Notes under the pieces: model-generated
The model's database searches: none
The model's input: only the letters and a program-made list of their open reading frames with translations
Told to the model about the DNA's origin: nothing
Assembly (NCBI GenBank): GCA_964418695.1
Contig: CAYQMN010000014.1
Location: 1 to 64,000 of the forward strand
Length of the DNA stretch: 64,000 nt
Direction: 5' to 3'
DNA from: Prado023 sp964418695
Lineage (GTDB): Bacteria > Actinomycetota > Actinomycetes > S36-B12 > CAIYMF01
Part shown: positions 7,916 through 16,516 of the stretch, one piece after another
Position numbering within the stretch: position 1 is the first letter of the stretch
Layout of the letters: every line of letters starts with the position of its first letter
Position numbers and translations under genes: made by a program

Positions 7916-8575
7916 GTGCGGGTGTTGGTCGCCGAGGACGAGAAGCTGCTCGCCGATGCGCTCGCGGTCGGGCTGCGCCGCCGGGCCATCGCGGTGGACG
8001 TCTGCTACGACGGGCCCACCGCGATCGAGCTCACGAGCACCCACGACTACGACGTGGTCGTGCTGGACCGGGACCTGCCCGGCTGCCGGGGCGACGAGGT
8101 CTGCCAGGCGGTCGTGGCGGCGGGCGGTGGCACCCGCGTGCTGATGCTGACCGCGGCGGCCAGTGTGCGGGACCGGGTCGAGGGGCTGGGGCTCGGGGCC
8201 GACGACTACCTGGTCAAGCCGTTCGCCTTCGAGGAGCTGGTGGCCCGGGTGGAGGCCCTGAACCGGCGTGCCCATCCGGCGGTGCCGCCGGTGCTGTCGT
8301 GCGGGGGGGTCGAGGTGGACGTTCCCCGGCACCAGGCCAGCCGGGACGGCCGGCACCTGCGGCTGTCCAAGAAGGAGTTCGGGGTCTTGACCATGCTCAT
8401 GAGCCGGCCCGGACAGGTGGTCAGCGCCGAGGACCTCCTGGAGAAGGTGTGGGACATGAACGCCGACCCGTTCACGAACAGCGTGCGCATGACCATGAGC
8501 ACGCTGCGGAGCAAGCTCGGCGAGCCGCCGGTCATCGAGACGGTCACCGGCGTCGGGTATCGGCTCATGCCGTGA
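7916..8575 (+). CDS. Two-component response regulator, OmpR/PhoB type
   Basis: 219 residues from GTG 7916: receiver domain (VRVLVAEDE acidic pair, phospho-acceptor Asp in VVLDRDLPG, Lys in YLVKPF) and a C-terminal winged helix (LRLSKKEFGVLTMLM... ...VRMTMSTLRSKLG... GVGYRLMP). The frame is open from 7745, but GGGGGGAG at 7901-7908 lies about 7 nt before GTG 7916 and the resulting length is normal for OmpR-family regulators; a start at ATG 7865 would add a Gly/Arg-rich leader. The stop overlaps the histidine kinase GTG by 4 bp. Its targets are unknown; the divergent GT87 gene is one candidate. Confidence 0.92.
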   Translation: MRVLVAEDEKLLADALAVGLRRRAIAVDVCYDGPTAIELTSTHDYDVVVLDRDLPGCRGDEVCQAVVAAGGGTRVLMLTAAASVRDRVEGLGLGADDYLVKPFAFEELVARVEALNRRAHPAVPPVLSCGGVEVDVPRHQASRDGRHLRLSKKEFGVLTMLMSRPGQVVSAEDLLEKVWDMNADPFTNSVRMTMSTLRSKLGEPPVIETVTGVGYRLMP

Positions 8576-9639
8576 ACGGCGGACTGTCCGTCGCGGGTCG
8601 CGTCCGCCTGGTCGTCGGGGTGCTTGCCGTGCTCGCGGTGCCCTTCATGTTCGCTGCCGTGCTCAGCGTGTTCAACGCGATGCAGTCGCTGACCGACAGC
8701 GACCCGCTCTGCTGGTACGGAGGCGCGCGGCTCGTCCGGTGCTCCGACCGCAGCGCCAAGGTCTACCTGCTGCAGGCCGCTTTGCGCGCGGCTCCGGTCG
8801 GCTTCGCCGCCTGGTTCGGTGCCGCGTGGGCGCTGCAGCCGCTGCGGACCTGGACCCGCGAGGTCCAGCTGATGGGGCCGCAGAACCTCGGGCTGCGCCT
8901 GCACCCGGTCGGCACTCGGGACAGCGCCCACACGCTGGCCCGGGCGGTGGACGACCTGATGGACCGTGTTGCGGTCGGGTACCAGGCGCAGGCTCGATTC
9001 GCCGCCAACGCCTCGCACGAGCTGCGGACTCCGCTGGCCGTCCAGCGCACGCTCATCGAGGTCGCCATGGAGGATCCCGAGGCGGCCCCTCACCTGGCCA
9101 CGCTGGCGCGTCAGCTGCTCGTCACGAACGAGCGCAGCATCGACCTCATCGAGGGCCTCGTGGCGCTGGCCGACGCCGACCGCGGGCTGCTGGGCACCAT
9201 CCCGGTGCCGTTCCACGAGCTGGTCGCACGGGTGGTCGACGAGCATGCCGCGCGCGCCCGGGACGCCGGGGTCACGATCGACCTGCAATGCCAGCCGACC
9301 ACGGTGGTCGGGGATCCGCTGCTGCTCGACCGGCTGACCTCGAACCTGATCGAGAACGCCATCAAGTACAACCACCCCGGGGGCAAGGTGCTCGTCCAGG
9401 TCGGCACCGGACCCACGCTGGCGGTGAGCAACACCGGCGCCCACGTCCCGCTGGAGGAGGTGCCCCGGCTCTTCGAGCCCTTCCGCCGGCTGGCCGGCGA
9501 CCGGCTCAGTCAGGCCGGATCGGGGTTGGGCCTGGCCATCGTGCGCTCCATCGCGACCGCCCACGGCGGCACGGTCAAGGCGCAGGCCGGGGCGGCCGGG
9601 GGCCTGCAGGTCTCGGTCGCGCTACCCGCAGGGGGCTGA
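8572..9639 (+). CDS. Sensor histidine kinase
   Basis: 355 residues, partner of the preceding response regulator (GTGA overlap). TM1 (about 8-28) and TM2 (about 65-85) flank a short external loop with two cysteines (DPLCWYGG, VRCSDRS), possibly a disulfide. A HAMP-like linker precedes the HisKA helix with the phosphorylated His in NASHELRTPLAV. The HATPase domain shows the N box (LIENAIKYNHPG), G1-like VSNTGAHVP, the F box (LFEPFRRL) and G2 (GSGLGLAIV). The small sensor loop suggests intramembrane or redox sensing, but the signal is unknown. Confidence 0.92.
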   Translation: MNGGLSVAGRVRLVVGVLAVLAVPFMFAAVLSVFNAMQSLTDSDPLCWYGGARLVRCSDRSAKVYLLQAALRAAPVGFAAWFGAAWALQPLRTWTREVQLMGPQNLGLRLHPVGTRDSAHTLARAVDDLMDRVAVGYQAQARFAANASHELRTPLAVQRTLIEVAMEDPEAAPHLATLARQLLVTNERSIDLIEGLVALADADRGLLGTIPVPFHELVARVVDEHAARARDAGVTIDLQCQPTTVVGDPLLLDRLTSNLIENAIKYNHPGGKVLVQVGTGPTLAVSNTGAHVPLEEVPRLFEPFRRLAGDRLSQAGSGLGLAIVRSIATAHGGTVKAQAGAAGGLQVSVALPAGG

Positions 9640-9697
9640 GCCGGCAGGCGGCGGGCGGTCGGGCCGGCGACCTGCCGGCGGGTCGTGCGGGCGACGC

Positions 9698-10513
9698 TCA
9701 GGCCGCGGGGGCCTGGCTGAGACCCGGCGGCCCGGGGTCCTCGGCGCCCTGACCGCCAGGACCGTCGGCGCCGTGCGCACCGGGTTCGAGCTGCGGCTCG
9801 CCGCGCCGGCCTGGTCGCGCCCAGCCCCGCCCCAAGGGGTCCCACAGCAGCAGGGATGCACCGAGGGCGACCGCCGAGCCGAAGGCCCAGCCGGCCAGGA
9901 TGTCGGTCGGCCAGTGCACGCCGAGCACCAGTCGGCTCAGCCCGATCACCGGACCCATCACGACCAGCACCCAGCCCAGGCGTCCGACCCAGGTGCGCCC
10001 GTTGGCCCGGGCCAGGTTCACCAGGATCAGACCGCACAGCAGGTAGAGGTAGATCCCGACCATCGTGTGCCCGGAGGGGAAGGATTTGTCCATGTGCTCC
10101 TCCCACTGTGCCGCCGCCGGTGGCCGCTGCCGACTGACGAGCAGCTTCGTGCCCTCGGAGACCAGCACGCCGGTGATCCCGGAGACGGCCACCAGCGCCG
10201 CCGCCGCGGGGCGCTGCCAGCCGAGCAGGAAGAAGAAGAACACCGCGCCGAACAGGCAGGCGAGCACCGGGTCGGTGGCCTGGCCGAACGTGTGGGCCAC
10301 CTCGACGGGCCAGCCCCACGCGTCGGCCCAGCTGCGGGTCCAGTCGGTGAGCGCCTGGTCGAAGCGCATGACCGCCGGCACCTCCAAGGTGACCACCGCG
10401 GTCAGCAGCCCGGCGCAGATCACCGAGACGACCAGCCCGATCGCGGCCCACCGATGCAGCTGGGCGGAGCGCGGGGACCGCGGCGCGGGGGCGACGACGT
10501 CGACCTGGCTCAT
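9698..10513 (-). CDS. PAP2-superfamily membrane phosphatase
   Basis: 271 residues, about six hydrophobic helices. The three PAP2 motifs are complete: KLLVSRQRPP, SFPSGHT and SRLVLGVHWPTD, giving the phosphate-binding Lys/Arg and the two catalytic His residues. Such enzymes dephosphorylate undecaprenyl diphosphate, phosphatidylglycerol phosphate or other lipid phosphates at the outer membrane face; the substrate cannot be told from sequence. The last 45 residues are Gly/Pro-rich (GADGPGGQGAEDPG) and outside the fold. It converges with the histidine kinase gene. Confidence 0.9.
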   Translation of the reverse strand: MSQVDVVAPAPRSPRSAQLHRWAAIGLVVSVICAGLLTAVVTLEVPAVMRFDQALTDWTRSWADAWGWPVEVAHTFGQATDPVLACLFGAVFFFFLLGWQRPAAAALVAVSGITGVLVSEGTKLLVSRQRPPAAAQWEEHMDKSFPSGHTMVGIYLYLLCGLILVNLARANGRTWVGRLGWVLVVMGPVIGLSRLVLGVHWPTDILAGWAFGSAVALGASLLLWDPLGRGWARPGRRGEPQLEPGAHGADGPGGQGAEDPGPPGLSQAPAA

Positions 10514-10561
10514 CCGGGCACGCTAGCCCGCGCAGGCCGCCGGCGCCCGGTGTGTGCCTCG

Positions 10562-10701
10562 GGCGCCCAGTTCGTGCGCGATGTTGGCCCGCCGAGCGGG
10601 GGTGAGACCCTCGTGACCTCAGGCGCCCAGCTCGTGCGCGGTGTTGGCCCGCCGAGCGGGGGTGAGACCCTCGTGACCTCAGGCGCCCAGCTCGTGCGCG
10701 A
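10562..10701. repeat. 60-bp tandem repeat duplicating an ABC gene's 3' end
   Basis: Two full 60-bp units (about 10562-10621 and 10622-10681) and the first about 20 bp of a third, differing at only a few positions. The third partial copy is the 3' end of the ABC ATPase gene including its stop codon, so the gene terminus has been copied downstream twice. Each full unit contains CCCGC-CGA-GCGGG, a 5-bp stem without a T-tract. Confidence 0.95.
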
Positions 10702-11545
10702 GATCTGCCAGCTCCGCGCCGCCCGCCATCGCCGCGACCAGCTCGTCGAGCTCGACGTCGTCCTTCATCCACCGGTTGGTCATCCGGCCGCGCTTGAGCA
10801 GCACGAACTCGTCGCCGACCATGTACGCGTGGTGCGGGTTGTGCGTGATGAGCACGACCCCGATCCCCCGGTCGCGCGCGTCGAGCACGAACCGCAGGAC
10901 CTTGCCGGACTGCTTGACGCCCAGCGCGGACGTGGGCTCGTCCAGGATCACGACCTCGGCGCCGAAGTGCACCGCGCGGGCGATCGCCACGGCCTGCCGC
11001 TCGCCGCCGGACAGCGTGCCGATCGGCTGGTCCGGGTCGCGCAGGTCGATGCCGAACATCCCCAGCGCCTCGCGCGTGATCGCCTGGCCGGCGTGCACGT
11101 CCAGGCGGCGGAACGGCCCCCAGCCCTTGACCGGCTCGCGGCCGAGCACGAAGTTGCGCCACACGCTCATCAGCGGGATCGTCGCCAGGTCCTGGAAGAC
11201 GGTCGCGATGCCCGCGTCCCGGGCGTCCTTGGGCGAGCCGAACGAGGTCGGCTCACCGGCCACGTACATCTGCCCGGAGTCGTTCTGGTGCACCCCGGAC
11301 AGGATCTTGATGAGCGTGGACTTGCCGGCGCCGTTGTCGCCCAGGACGCAGGTGACCCGGCCGTGGTTGACGCCCATCGAGACCCCGTTGAGCGCCACCA
11401 CGCTGCCGAACGTCTTGCCGACGTCCTCCAGCCGCAGGTACATGTCCGGGGAGTTCCGCGCGGTGCTCGCGCGCGCGGCGGCGGCGCGCTGCGCCACGGC
11501 GTTCTCGGTCGCGAGGTCGGGCTGCTCGTCGCGCTGCTGGCTCAT
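10679..11545 (-). CDS. Sugar ABC importer, ATP-binding subunit
   Basis: 288 residues with a single nucleotide-binding domain, like the single-domain ATPases of FrcA-type ribose/fructose importers rather than the double RbsA type. Walker A GDNGAGKSTL, signature LSGGERQAVAIARA, Walker B VVILDEPTSALG and the switch His in LITHNPHHAY are intact. The N-terminal 35 residues are a disordered Ala/Gln-rich extension. ATG 11545 overlaps the stop of the permease gene (4 bp). Last gene of a three-gene minus-strand operon; its 3' end is duplicated downstream. Confidence 0.93.
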   Translation of the reverse strand: MSQQRDEQPDLATENAVAQRAAAARASTARNSPDMYLRLEDVGKTFGSVVALNGVSMGVNHGRVTCVLGDNGAGKSTLIKILSGVHQNDSGQMYVAGEPTSFGSPKDARDAGIATVFQDLATIPLMSVWRNFVLGREPVKGWGPFRRLDVHAGQAITREALGMFGIDLRDPDQPIGTLSGGERQAVAIARAVHFGAEVVILDEPTSALGVKQSGKVLRFVLDARDRGIGVVLITHNPHHAYMVGDEFVLLKRGRMTNRWMKDDVELDELVAAMAGGAELADLAHELGA

Positions 11546-12615
11546 CGCTTGCCGCCTCCCGCCCGGTCGCGGACCCAGATGTTGAGCATCACGGCCCAGA
11601 ACAGGATGATCCCGAAGAACGTGTAGCGCCAGGTCGAGTCCCACCCGGCGTACTGGATGCCCAGGGTGGTCATGCCCAGGATCATCGCGCCGAGGCTGGC
11701 CCCGACGACCGAGCCGGCGCCGCCGGTCATCAGCGTCCCGCCGACCACCGCGGCGATGATGTAGTAGAACTCGTAGCCCTGCCCCTGGCCCGCGCTCACC
11801 GACGTGAGCTGCACCGCGTTGATCGTGCCGACCAGCGCCGCGGCCAGCGACACGCAGATGAACATGCTCACCTTGGTCCGGCGCACCGGGACGCCGGTGT
11901 TGCGCGCGGCGTTCGCGTCGCCGCCGACCGCGTAGATCCAGTTGCCCTGGCGAGTGCGCTGCAGCACCCAGGTGCCGATCGCCACGACCAGCAGCCACCA
12001 GCCGACCGCCACCGAGAACGCCCACTGCGAGTCCAGCCGCGAGCCGAACACCCACTGCGCCAGGCCGAATCCCTCGGCCTGGTCGATCCCGCTGACCCGC
12101 ACCTGCCCGGTGACCGCCTGGGTGACGCCCGAGTTCAGGCCGAGCAGCACGAACATGGTCGCCAGCGTCACGATGAAGCTGGGCAGCTTGGTCCAGGTGA
12201 CCAGCATCCCGTTGGTGAACCCGATGGCCACGGCGAACAGGAGCACGACCACCAGCGCGAGCCAGAAGTTCCAGTTCCACTCCGTGACCAGCATCCCGAG
12301 CACGAGGCCGGTCGAGCCGGTCATCACGCCGCTGGACAAGTCGACCTCGCCGCTGATCATGAGCAGCGAGACCGCGCAGGCCATGATCCCGTACTGCGCG
12401 GCGACGCCCATCCACGAGGCGATGCCGGACGCCGAGCTGAACGTGCCGGTGGTGTCCGCGGCGCTGAAGAATGCGAACACCACGAGCGTGGCCAGGGCCG
12501 CGCTGACCGAGGGGCGCACCAGGACCTTGCGCCACATCGGCTGCGCGCGCAGCCGCTCGTCGGACCCGGGCCGCTCGCCGCCGGTCGGGGCGGTGGCCGG
12601 GGCGGGGGCGCTCAC
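11542..12615 (-). CDS. Sugar ABC importer, permease subunit
   Basis: 357 residues, BPD_transp_2 (RbsC-like) family, with eight to ten membrane helices. Landmarks are SLLMISGEVDLSSGVMTG, the family's EIDLS-type motif, and the cytoplasmic YAVGGDANAARNTGV, which contacts the ATPase. GTG 12615 overlaps the stop of the binding-protein gene (GTGA); the frame upstream of this GTG runs antisense-free through the lipoprotein gene but has no family similarity. It forms the transmembrane channel for a sugar or sugar alcohol. Confidence 0.93.
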   Translation of the reverse strand: MSAPAPATAPTGGERPGSDERLRAQPMWRKVLVRPSVSAALATLVVFAFFSAADTTGTFSSASGIASWMGVAAQYGIMACAVSLLMISGEVDLSSGVMTGSTGLVLGMLVTEWNWNFWLALVVVLLFAVAIGFTNGMLVTWTKLPSFIVTLATMFVLLGLNSGVTQAVTGQVRVSGIDQAEGFGLAQWVFGSRLDSQWAFSVAVGWWLLVVAIGTWVLQRTRQGNWIYAVGGDANAARNTGVPVRRTKVSMFICVSLAAALVGTINAVQLTSVSAGQGQGYEFYYIIAAVVGGTLMTGGAGSVVGASLGAMILGMTTLGIQYAGWDSTWRYTFFGIILFWAVMLNIWVRDRAGGGKR

Positions 12616-13682
12616 CGGGTCCCCTGCGCGGACAGGGCGGCGATCGCCGCGGCGTTGTCCTTGGTGACCAGCTGGGGGCCGGTCCGCACCAGGTGCCCGG
12701 CGCCCACGGCGTTGCGGTTGCGCACGGCCAGCTCCAGGAAGACGACGGGCAGGTAGCCCTGCAGGTAGGGCTGCTGGTCGACCGCGAAGGCGATCGTGCC
12801 CTGCTGGACGCCGTTGAGGACCTCCGGCGACAGGTCGAAGGTGGCCAGCATCTTCTTGCGCTGGCTCACGTCGCGGATGGCGGCGCTGGCGATGTCGGGG
12901 TCCAGGGTGAGCACCGCGTCGGGGTTCAGGGCGTCCATCGCCGCCCCGATCTCGCGTGCGGTGGAGGTGAGGTCGGCGGTGCCGCTGACCTGGACCTTGG
13001 TCATCGCGTCGTCGTCCTTCCCCAGCCCCTCGGCCGCGCCCGCGCACCGGTCCTGCAGGGAGGAGTTGTTCTCCTCGTGGATGATGCACAGGAATGTCGT
13101 GACGCCCCGCTCGGCCAGGGCCTCGCCGGCGGCCTCGCCGGCCTCCCGCTCGCTCTGCCCCACGTGGGTGACGACCTCCGACCGGGTCTCCAGCAGGTCC
13201 GACCCGGAGTTCAGGGTGATGACCGGGATGCGGGCGGCGGCCGCCCGGTCCAGGGCGGTGGTGAGTGCGCCGGGGTTGGGCGCGGAGATGGCCAGCGCGT
13301 TCGCGCCCTGGTTGATCGCCGCGTCGACCATGTCGGCCTGCATCTTGGCGTCGCCGGCCGAGCTCTGGTAGTCCAAGGTCACCTCGGGCAGCGTCCCGGC
13401 GGCGTCCTCGGCCCCCTTGCGCACGATCGACCAGAACCCGCCGTCGTCACCGTGGGTGATCATCGCAATCCGCATCGGTCCGGTGAACGGCTGGTCGCTG
13501 GGGTTGGTCGAGACGGTGTACCCCGAGCTCGGGTCCACGGTGCACGAGCCGAGCGCCGGCAGCACGAGCAGCGCGACCGCCAGCGCGCTCCAGCGACGCC
13601 GACGCGCCCCGCGAACCGGGGGGGCGGCACCCGCGCTGCCCCGGTCCGTCGGGGTGGCCGGGCCGGGCATGGGTACGGGCAT
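12612..13682 (-). CDS. Sugar ABC importer, substrate-binding lipoprotein
   Basis: 356 residues from ATG 13682, preceded by GGAGAGG six nt upstream; an in-frame start 30 bp further upstream lacks a ribosome binding site. An Arg-rich n-region, hydrophobic core and lipobox LGSC indicate a lipid-anchored precursor. The mature part is a periplasmic-binding-protein-like fold of the RbsB/Peripla_BP_4 family: IAMITHGDDGGFWS, AINQGANALAISAPNPGAL, IPVITLNSGSD. Ligand probably a pentose, hexose or inositol; sequence alone does not decide. First gene of the operon, divergent from the heme operon. Confidence 0.92.
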   Translation of the reverse strand: MPVPMPGPATPTDRGSAGAAPPVRGARRRRWSALAVALLVLPALGSCTVDPSSGYTVSTNPSDQPFTGPMRIAMITHGDDGGFWSIVRKGAEDAAGTLPEVTLDYQSSAGDAKMQADMVDAAINQGANALAISAPNPGALTTALDRAAAARIPVITLNSGSDLLETRSEVVTHVGQSEREAGEAAGEALAERGVTTFLCIIHEENNSSLQDRCAGAAEGLGKDDDAMTKVQVSGTADLTSTAREIGAAMDALNPDAVLTLDPDIASAAIRDVSQRKKMLATFDLSPEVLNGVQQGTIAFAVDQQPYLQGYLPVVFLELAVRNRNAVGAGHLVRTGPQLVTKDNAAAIAALSAQGTR

Positions 13683-13819
13683 GGGCGACCTCTCCGGTGA
13701 GCGTGGCAACAATGGCAGAACGGGGCCGCCCGGCGCGCGCGATCACGCCGGTCGCGGCGCCCGGGCGCGCCGAGGGCTGGTTGCTCTCAGTGACTGTCTG
13801 ATCGCGCAGAGATGACGAT

Positions 13820-13834
13820 GTCCACTATGTGGAC
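13820..13834. promoter_or_regulatory. 15-bp perfect palindrome upstream of heme operon
   Basis: GTCCACTATGTGGAC, arms GTCCAC/GTGGAC around TAT. It lies about 110 bp before the leader ORF of the heme operon and about 140 bp from the divergent sugar-binding gene, so it could regulate either. The binding protein is not identifiable here. Confidence 0.6.
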
Positions 13835-13898
13835 GGTTTCCGGCGCGGAGTTGGTCGGGTCGCGGGCGCAGGCTTAGCGTGCCAAGCACCTTCCGGAT

Positions 13899-13915
13899 GG
13901 CCTTATCACAAGGCC
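13899..13915 (+). promoter_or_regulatory. Short inverted repeat before the heme leader ORF
   Basis: GGCCTT-ATCAC-AAGGCC, a perfect 6-bp stem with a 5-nt loop, 8 nt upstream of the AAGGAG ribosome binding site of the leader ORF. It may be an operator or an mRNA hairpin affecting leader translation. It does not match the TTGTGA-type Rex consensus. Confidence 0.5.
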
Positions 13916-13932
13916 TCAGTGCAAGGAGAACC

Positions 13933-14025
13933 GTGTCCGAAGCAGTCGCATCCCACGCCCCTCAGGCAGTCGATGCGACCCGGCGGACCGGCCTGTCCGC
14001 ATGCCTGCAAGCAGGTGTGCGATGA
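13933..14025 (+). CDS. 30-codon leader ORF coupled to hemA
   Basis: GTG at 13933, preceded by a strong AAGGAG (13923-13928), opens a 30-codon frame (starts MSEAVASHAPQAVDATRR, contains one Cys, ends AGVR). Its TGA overlaps the hemA ATG as ATGA, and hemA has no good ribosome binding site of its own. Translation of hemA would therefore depend on ribosomes finishing this leader. No run of one rare codon that would suggest classical attenuation is seen. In Streptomyces a rex gene commonly precedes hemA; here only this short frame does. Whether the peptide itself matters is unknown. Confidence 0.6.
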   Translation: MSEAVASHAPQAVDATRRTGLSACLQAGVR

Positions 14026-15332
14026 CCCTGCTCGCCCTCGGAATCAGCCACCGCTCGGCCCCTATGGCCGTTCTGGACGCGCTCGCGATCGGCGAGCCGG
14101 CGGCCCAGCGGCTGGCCATGGACCTCACCGCTCACGAGGGGGTCAGCGAGGCGATCGTGCTGGCCACCTGCAACCGCCTGGAGGTGTACGCCGAGGTCAC
14201 CAGGTTCCACCCCGCGATCGAGGCGGTCACCGATCTGCTGGCCAAGGCAACCGGGGCCGACCTGACCGAGCTGGCCCAGCACAGCTACGTCCATTTCGAC
14301 TCCGCCGCCGTCGCGCACCTGTTCTCGGTGGCTGCGGGGCTGGACTCCATGGTGGTGGGCGAGGGCCAGATCCTGGGCCAGGTGCGCGCCGCGCTGGCCA
14401 CCGGCCAGGAGCAGGCCACCGCCGGGCGCGAGCTCAACGGCGTGGTCCAGCGGGCGCTGCGGGTCGGCAAGCGGGTGCACACCGAGACCGGCATCGACCG
14501 ATCCGGCGTCTCCCTGGTCTCGGTCGCCCTGGACGAGGCGCTCGGAGTGGTCGGCGCCGACCCCCGCATCCTGGTCGTGGGCGCCGGCTCGATGGGCGCC
14601 TTGGCAGCCAGCACCGCCGCCGCCCGGGGGGCCCGCGAGGTGGTCGTCGCCAATCGGAGCCGGCCGGCCGCTGCGCGGATCGTCGACGGCCTGCCCGCGG
14701 CCCGGGTGGCCACCCTGGGCGATCTCCCCGCCGAGCTGGGCTTGGCAGACGTCGCCGTCTTCTGCACCGGGGCCACCGACATGCTCGTCGACGAGCACAT
14801 GGTGCGTGCGGCCCGTGCCGCGGCGAGCACTCCGCTGGTCGTCGTCGACCTGGCCCTCCCGCACGACACCGACCCGGCGATCGCCGGCGTCCCGGGCGTG
14901 CTGCGCCGGGGCCTGTCCGACCTCGGCGAGCTGCCGGCCACGGCCGCCTCCGACGACGAGGCGCGCGCCGCCCGGCAGATCGTCGCCGAGGAGGTCGGGG
15001 TGTTCCTGTCCGGGCAGGCCGCGCAGGAGGTCGAGCCGGTGCTGGTCTCGCTGCGCACCCATGCCGGCAGCGTGATGGACGCGGAGATGACCCGGCTGCG
15101 CATGCGCCTGGCCGGCGTCGACTCCAGCACCCTGGCCGAGGTGGAGCGCTCGATGCGCCGCGCGGTCGCCACCCTCCTGCACAGCCCCACCGTGCGCATG
15201 AAGGAGCTGGCCGCCCAGCCCGGCGGCGGCCGCTACGCCGAGGCGCTGTCCGCGCTGTTCGGCCTCGACCCCGACCTGCCCGCCTCGGTCCTGGACCCCA
15301 ACTCCGAGCTGCACCCGGGGGCGGACCGATGA
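14022..15332 (+). CDS. hemA: Glutamyl-tRNA reductase
   Basis: 436 residues, first committed enzyme of C5-pathway tetrapyrrole synthesis: reduces Glu-tRNA to glutamate-1-semialdehyde with NADPH. The catalytic Cys sits in VLATCNRLEVYAE; the substrate pocket GLDSMVVGEGQILGQV, NADPH-binding VVGAGSMGALAA and the C-terminal dimerisation helices (SVMDAEMTRLRMRL...) are all present. ATG 14022 overlaps the leader ORF stop; an upstream in-frame ATG at 14001 would add seven residues without a ribosome binding site. hemC follows with a 4-bp overlap. Confidence 0.97.
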   Translation: MTLLALGISHRSAPMAVLDALAIGEPAAQRLAMDLTAHEGVSEAIVLATCNRLEVYAEVTRFHPAIEAVTDLLAKATGADLTELAQHSYVHFDSAAVAHLFSVAAGLDSMVVGEGQILGQVRAALATGQEQATAGRELNGVVQRALRVGKRVHTETGIDRSGVSLVSVALDEALGVVGADPRILVVGAGSMGALAASTAAARGAREVVVANRSRPAAARIVDGLPAARVATLGDLPAELGLADVAVFCTGATDMLVDEHMVRAARAAASTPLVVVDLALPHDTDPAIAGVPGVLRRGLSDLGELPATAASDDEARAARQIVAEEVGVFLSGQAAQEVEPVLVSLRTHAGSVMDAEMTRLRMRLAGVDSSTLAEVERSMRRAVATLLHSPTVRMKELAAQPGGGRYAEALSALFGLDPDLPASVLDPNSELHPGADR

Positions 15333-16516
15333 GTGTTTGCGACCCCGGCCCGCTCACCGCCCCCGATCCCGGCGCGGCCTCCGGCCCCGGCGCCCCGGGC
15401 CCCGGCGCGGCGCCCGGCCCCGGCGCGGATCCGATCCGGCTGGCCACTCGCGGCTCGGCTCTCGCGATGGCTCAGTCGACGCTGATCGCCCAGGCCCTGA
15501 CCGCGCGCACCGGGCGGCCGGTCGAGCTGGTCACGGTGGTCACGCACGGTGACGTGGACCGCTCCTCGCTGTCGCAGATCGGCGGCATGGGCGTGTTCGT
15601 CGCCGCGGTCCGCGAGGCGGTGGTCGACGGGCGCGCCGACGTGGCTGTGCACTCCCTGAAGGATCTGCCCACCACCGAGGACCCGCGCCTCGCACTGGCC
15701 GCGGTCCCGGTCCGCGAGGACGTCCGCGATGCCCTGATCTCCACCGGACCGGCGCTGGCCGAGCTGCCGGCCGGCGCCCGCGTGGGCACCGGCTCGCCGC
15801 GCCGGCGGGCCCAGCTGCGTGCGGTGCGCCCGGACCTGGACGTGGTCGACCTGCGCGGCAACGTCGACACCCGGCTCGCGCGAGTGGATGGCGACCAGGC
15901 CCGCGGCATCGAGCCCGACCTCGCTGCCGTCGTGCTGGCCGCAGCCGGGCTCAACCGGCTGGGCCGGGCCGGTCGCGTCACCGAGCTGATCGACCAGAAC
16001 ACGATGCTGCCCGCCCCAGGTCAGGGCGCCCTGGCGATCGAGGTCGCGGCGCCCCGGGTTGCCCCCGCGTTCCCCGCAGCCCCCGCGCGGTCCGCAGACC
16101 CCGCGCTCCCGGTGGACCTCGTCGACGCCCTGGCCGCGCTCGACGATCCCGCCACCCGGGCCGAGGTCGCCGCCGAGCGAGCCGTGCTGGCCACCATGGA
16201 CGCCGGATGCTCGGCTCCGATCGGGGCGCTGGCCCGCGACACCGACGGTCAGCTGTGGCTGCGCGCGGTGGTCGCCGCCCCCGATGGTGCGCTGCTGCGC
16301 GCCGGGGCCCAGGGCGACCGGGCCGCCGCCCGCGAGCTCGGGCAGCAGGTCGGCGCCGAGCTGCTGGGCCTGCTCGCCGCCAATCCCAGCGCGCAGACCG
16401 TCGGCGCCGAACCGGCCGACCCGACCGGCGAAGACCCCGCCCGCGAAGACCCCGCACCACTGCACGGTCCCGAATCCCCCCGCTCGGCCATCACCAGAGG
16501 GAGCTCCATGCGATGA
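15329..16516 (+). CDS. hemC: Hydroxymethylbilane synthase (porphobilinogen deaminase)
   Basis: Polymerises four porphobilinogens into hydroxymethylbilane. Landmarks are IRLATRGSALAMAQS, VHSLKDLPT, GTGSPRRRAQL and the dipyrromethane-cofactor Cys in MDAGCSAPIGA. At 395 residues it is about 80 longer than usual: a Gly/Pro/Ala repeat (GPGAPGPGAAPGPGAD) precedes the fold, a Pro/Ala loop (RVAPAFPAAPARSADPAL) interrupts it after the PGQGALAIEV strand, and a 40-residue acidic/Pro tail follows. ATGA overlaps link it to hemA and hemD. Confidence 0.96.
   Translation: MSVCDPGPLTAPDPGAASGPGAPGPGAAPGPGADPIRLATRGSALAMAQSTLIAQALTARTGRPVELVTVVTHGDVDRSSLSQIGGMGVFVAAVREAVVDGRADVAVHSLKDLPTTEDPRLALAAVPVREDVRDALISTGPALAELPAGARVGTGSPRRRAQLRAVRPDLDVVDLRGNVDTRLARVDGDQARGIEPDLAAVVLAAAGLNRLGRAGRVTELIDQNTMLPAPGQGALAIEVAAPRVAPAFPAAPARSADPALPVDLVDALAALDDPATRAEVAAERAVLATMDAGCSAPIGALARDTDGQLWLRAVVAAPDGALLRAGAQGDRAAARELGQQVGAELLGLLAANPSAQTVGAEPADPTGEDPAREDPAPLHGPESPRSAITRGSSMR

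Noticed and set aside
5680..8571. Long plus-strand frame upstream of the histidine kinase
   Set aside because: It overlaps the reductase, GT87 and response regulator in other frames; the kinase starts at GTG 8572 in a standard GTGA overlap.
10562..10701. 60-bp repeats as a CRISPR array
   Set aside because: Units are directly adjacent without variable spacers and duplicate a gene end; no cas genes are present.
13899..13915. Rex operator for the heme operon
   Set aside because: The dyad GGCCTT/AAGGCC does not match the TTGTGA-N6-TCACAA-type Rex site, and no rex gene is nearby.
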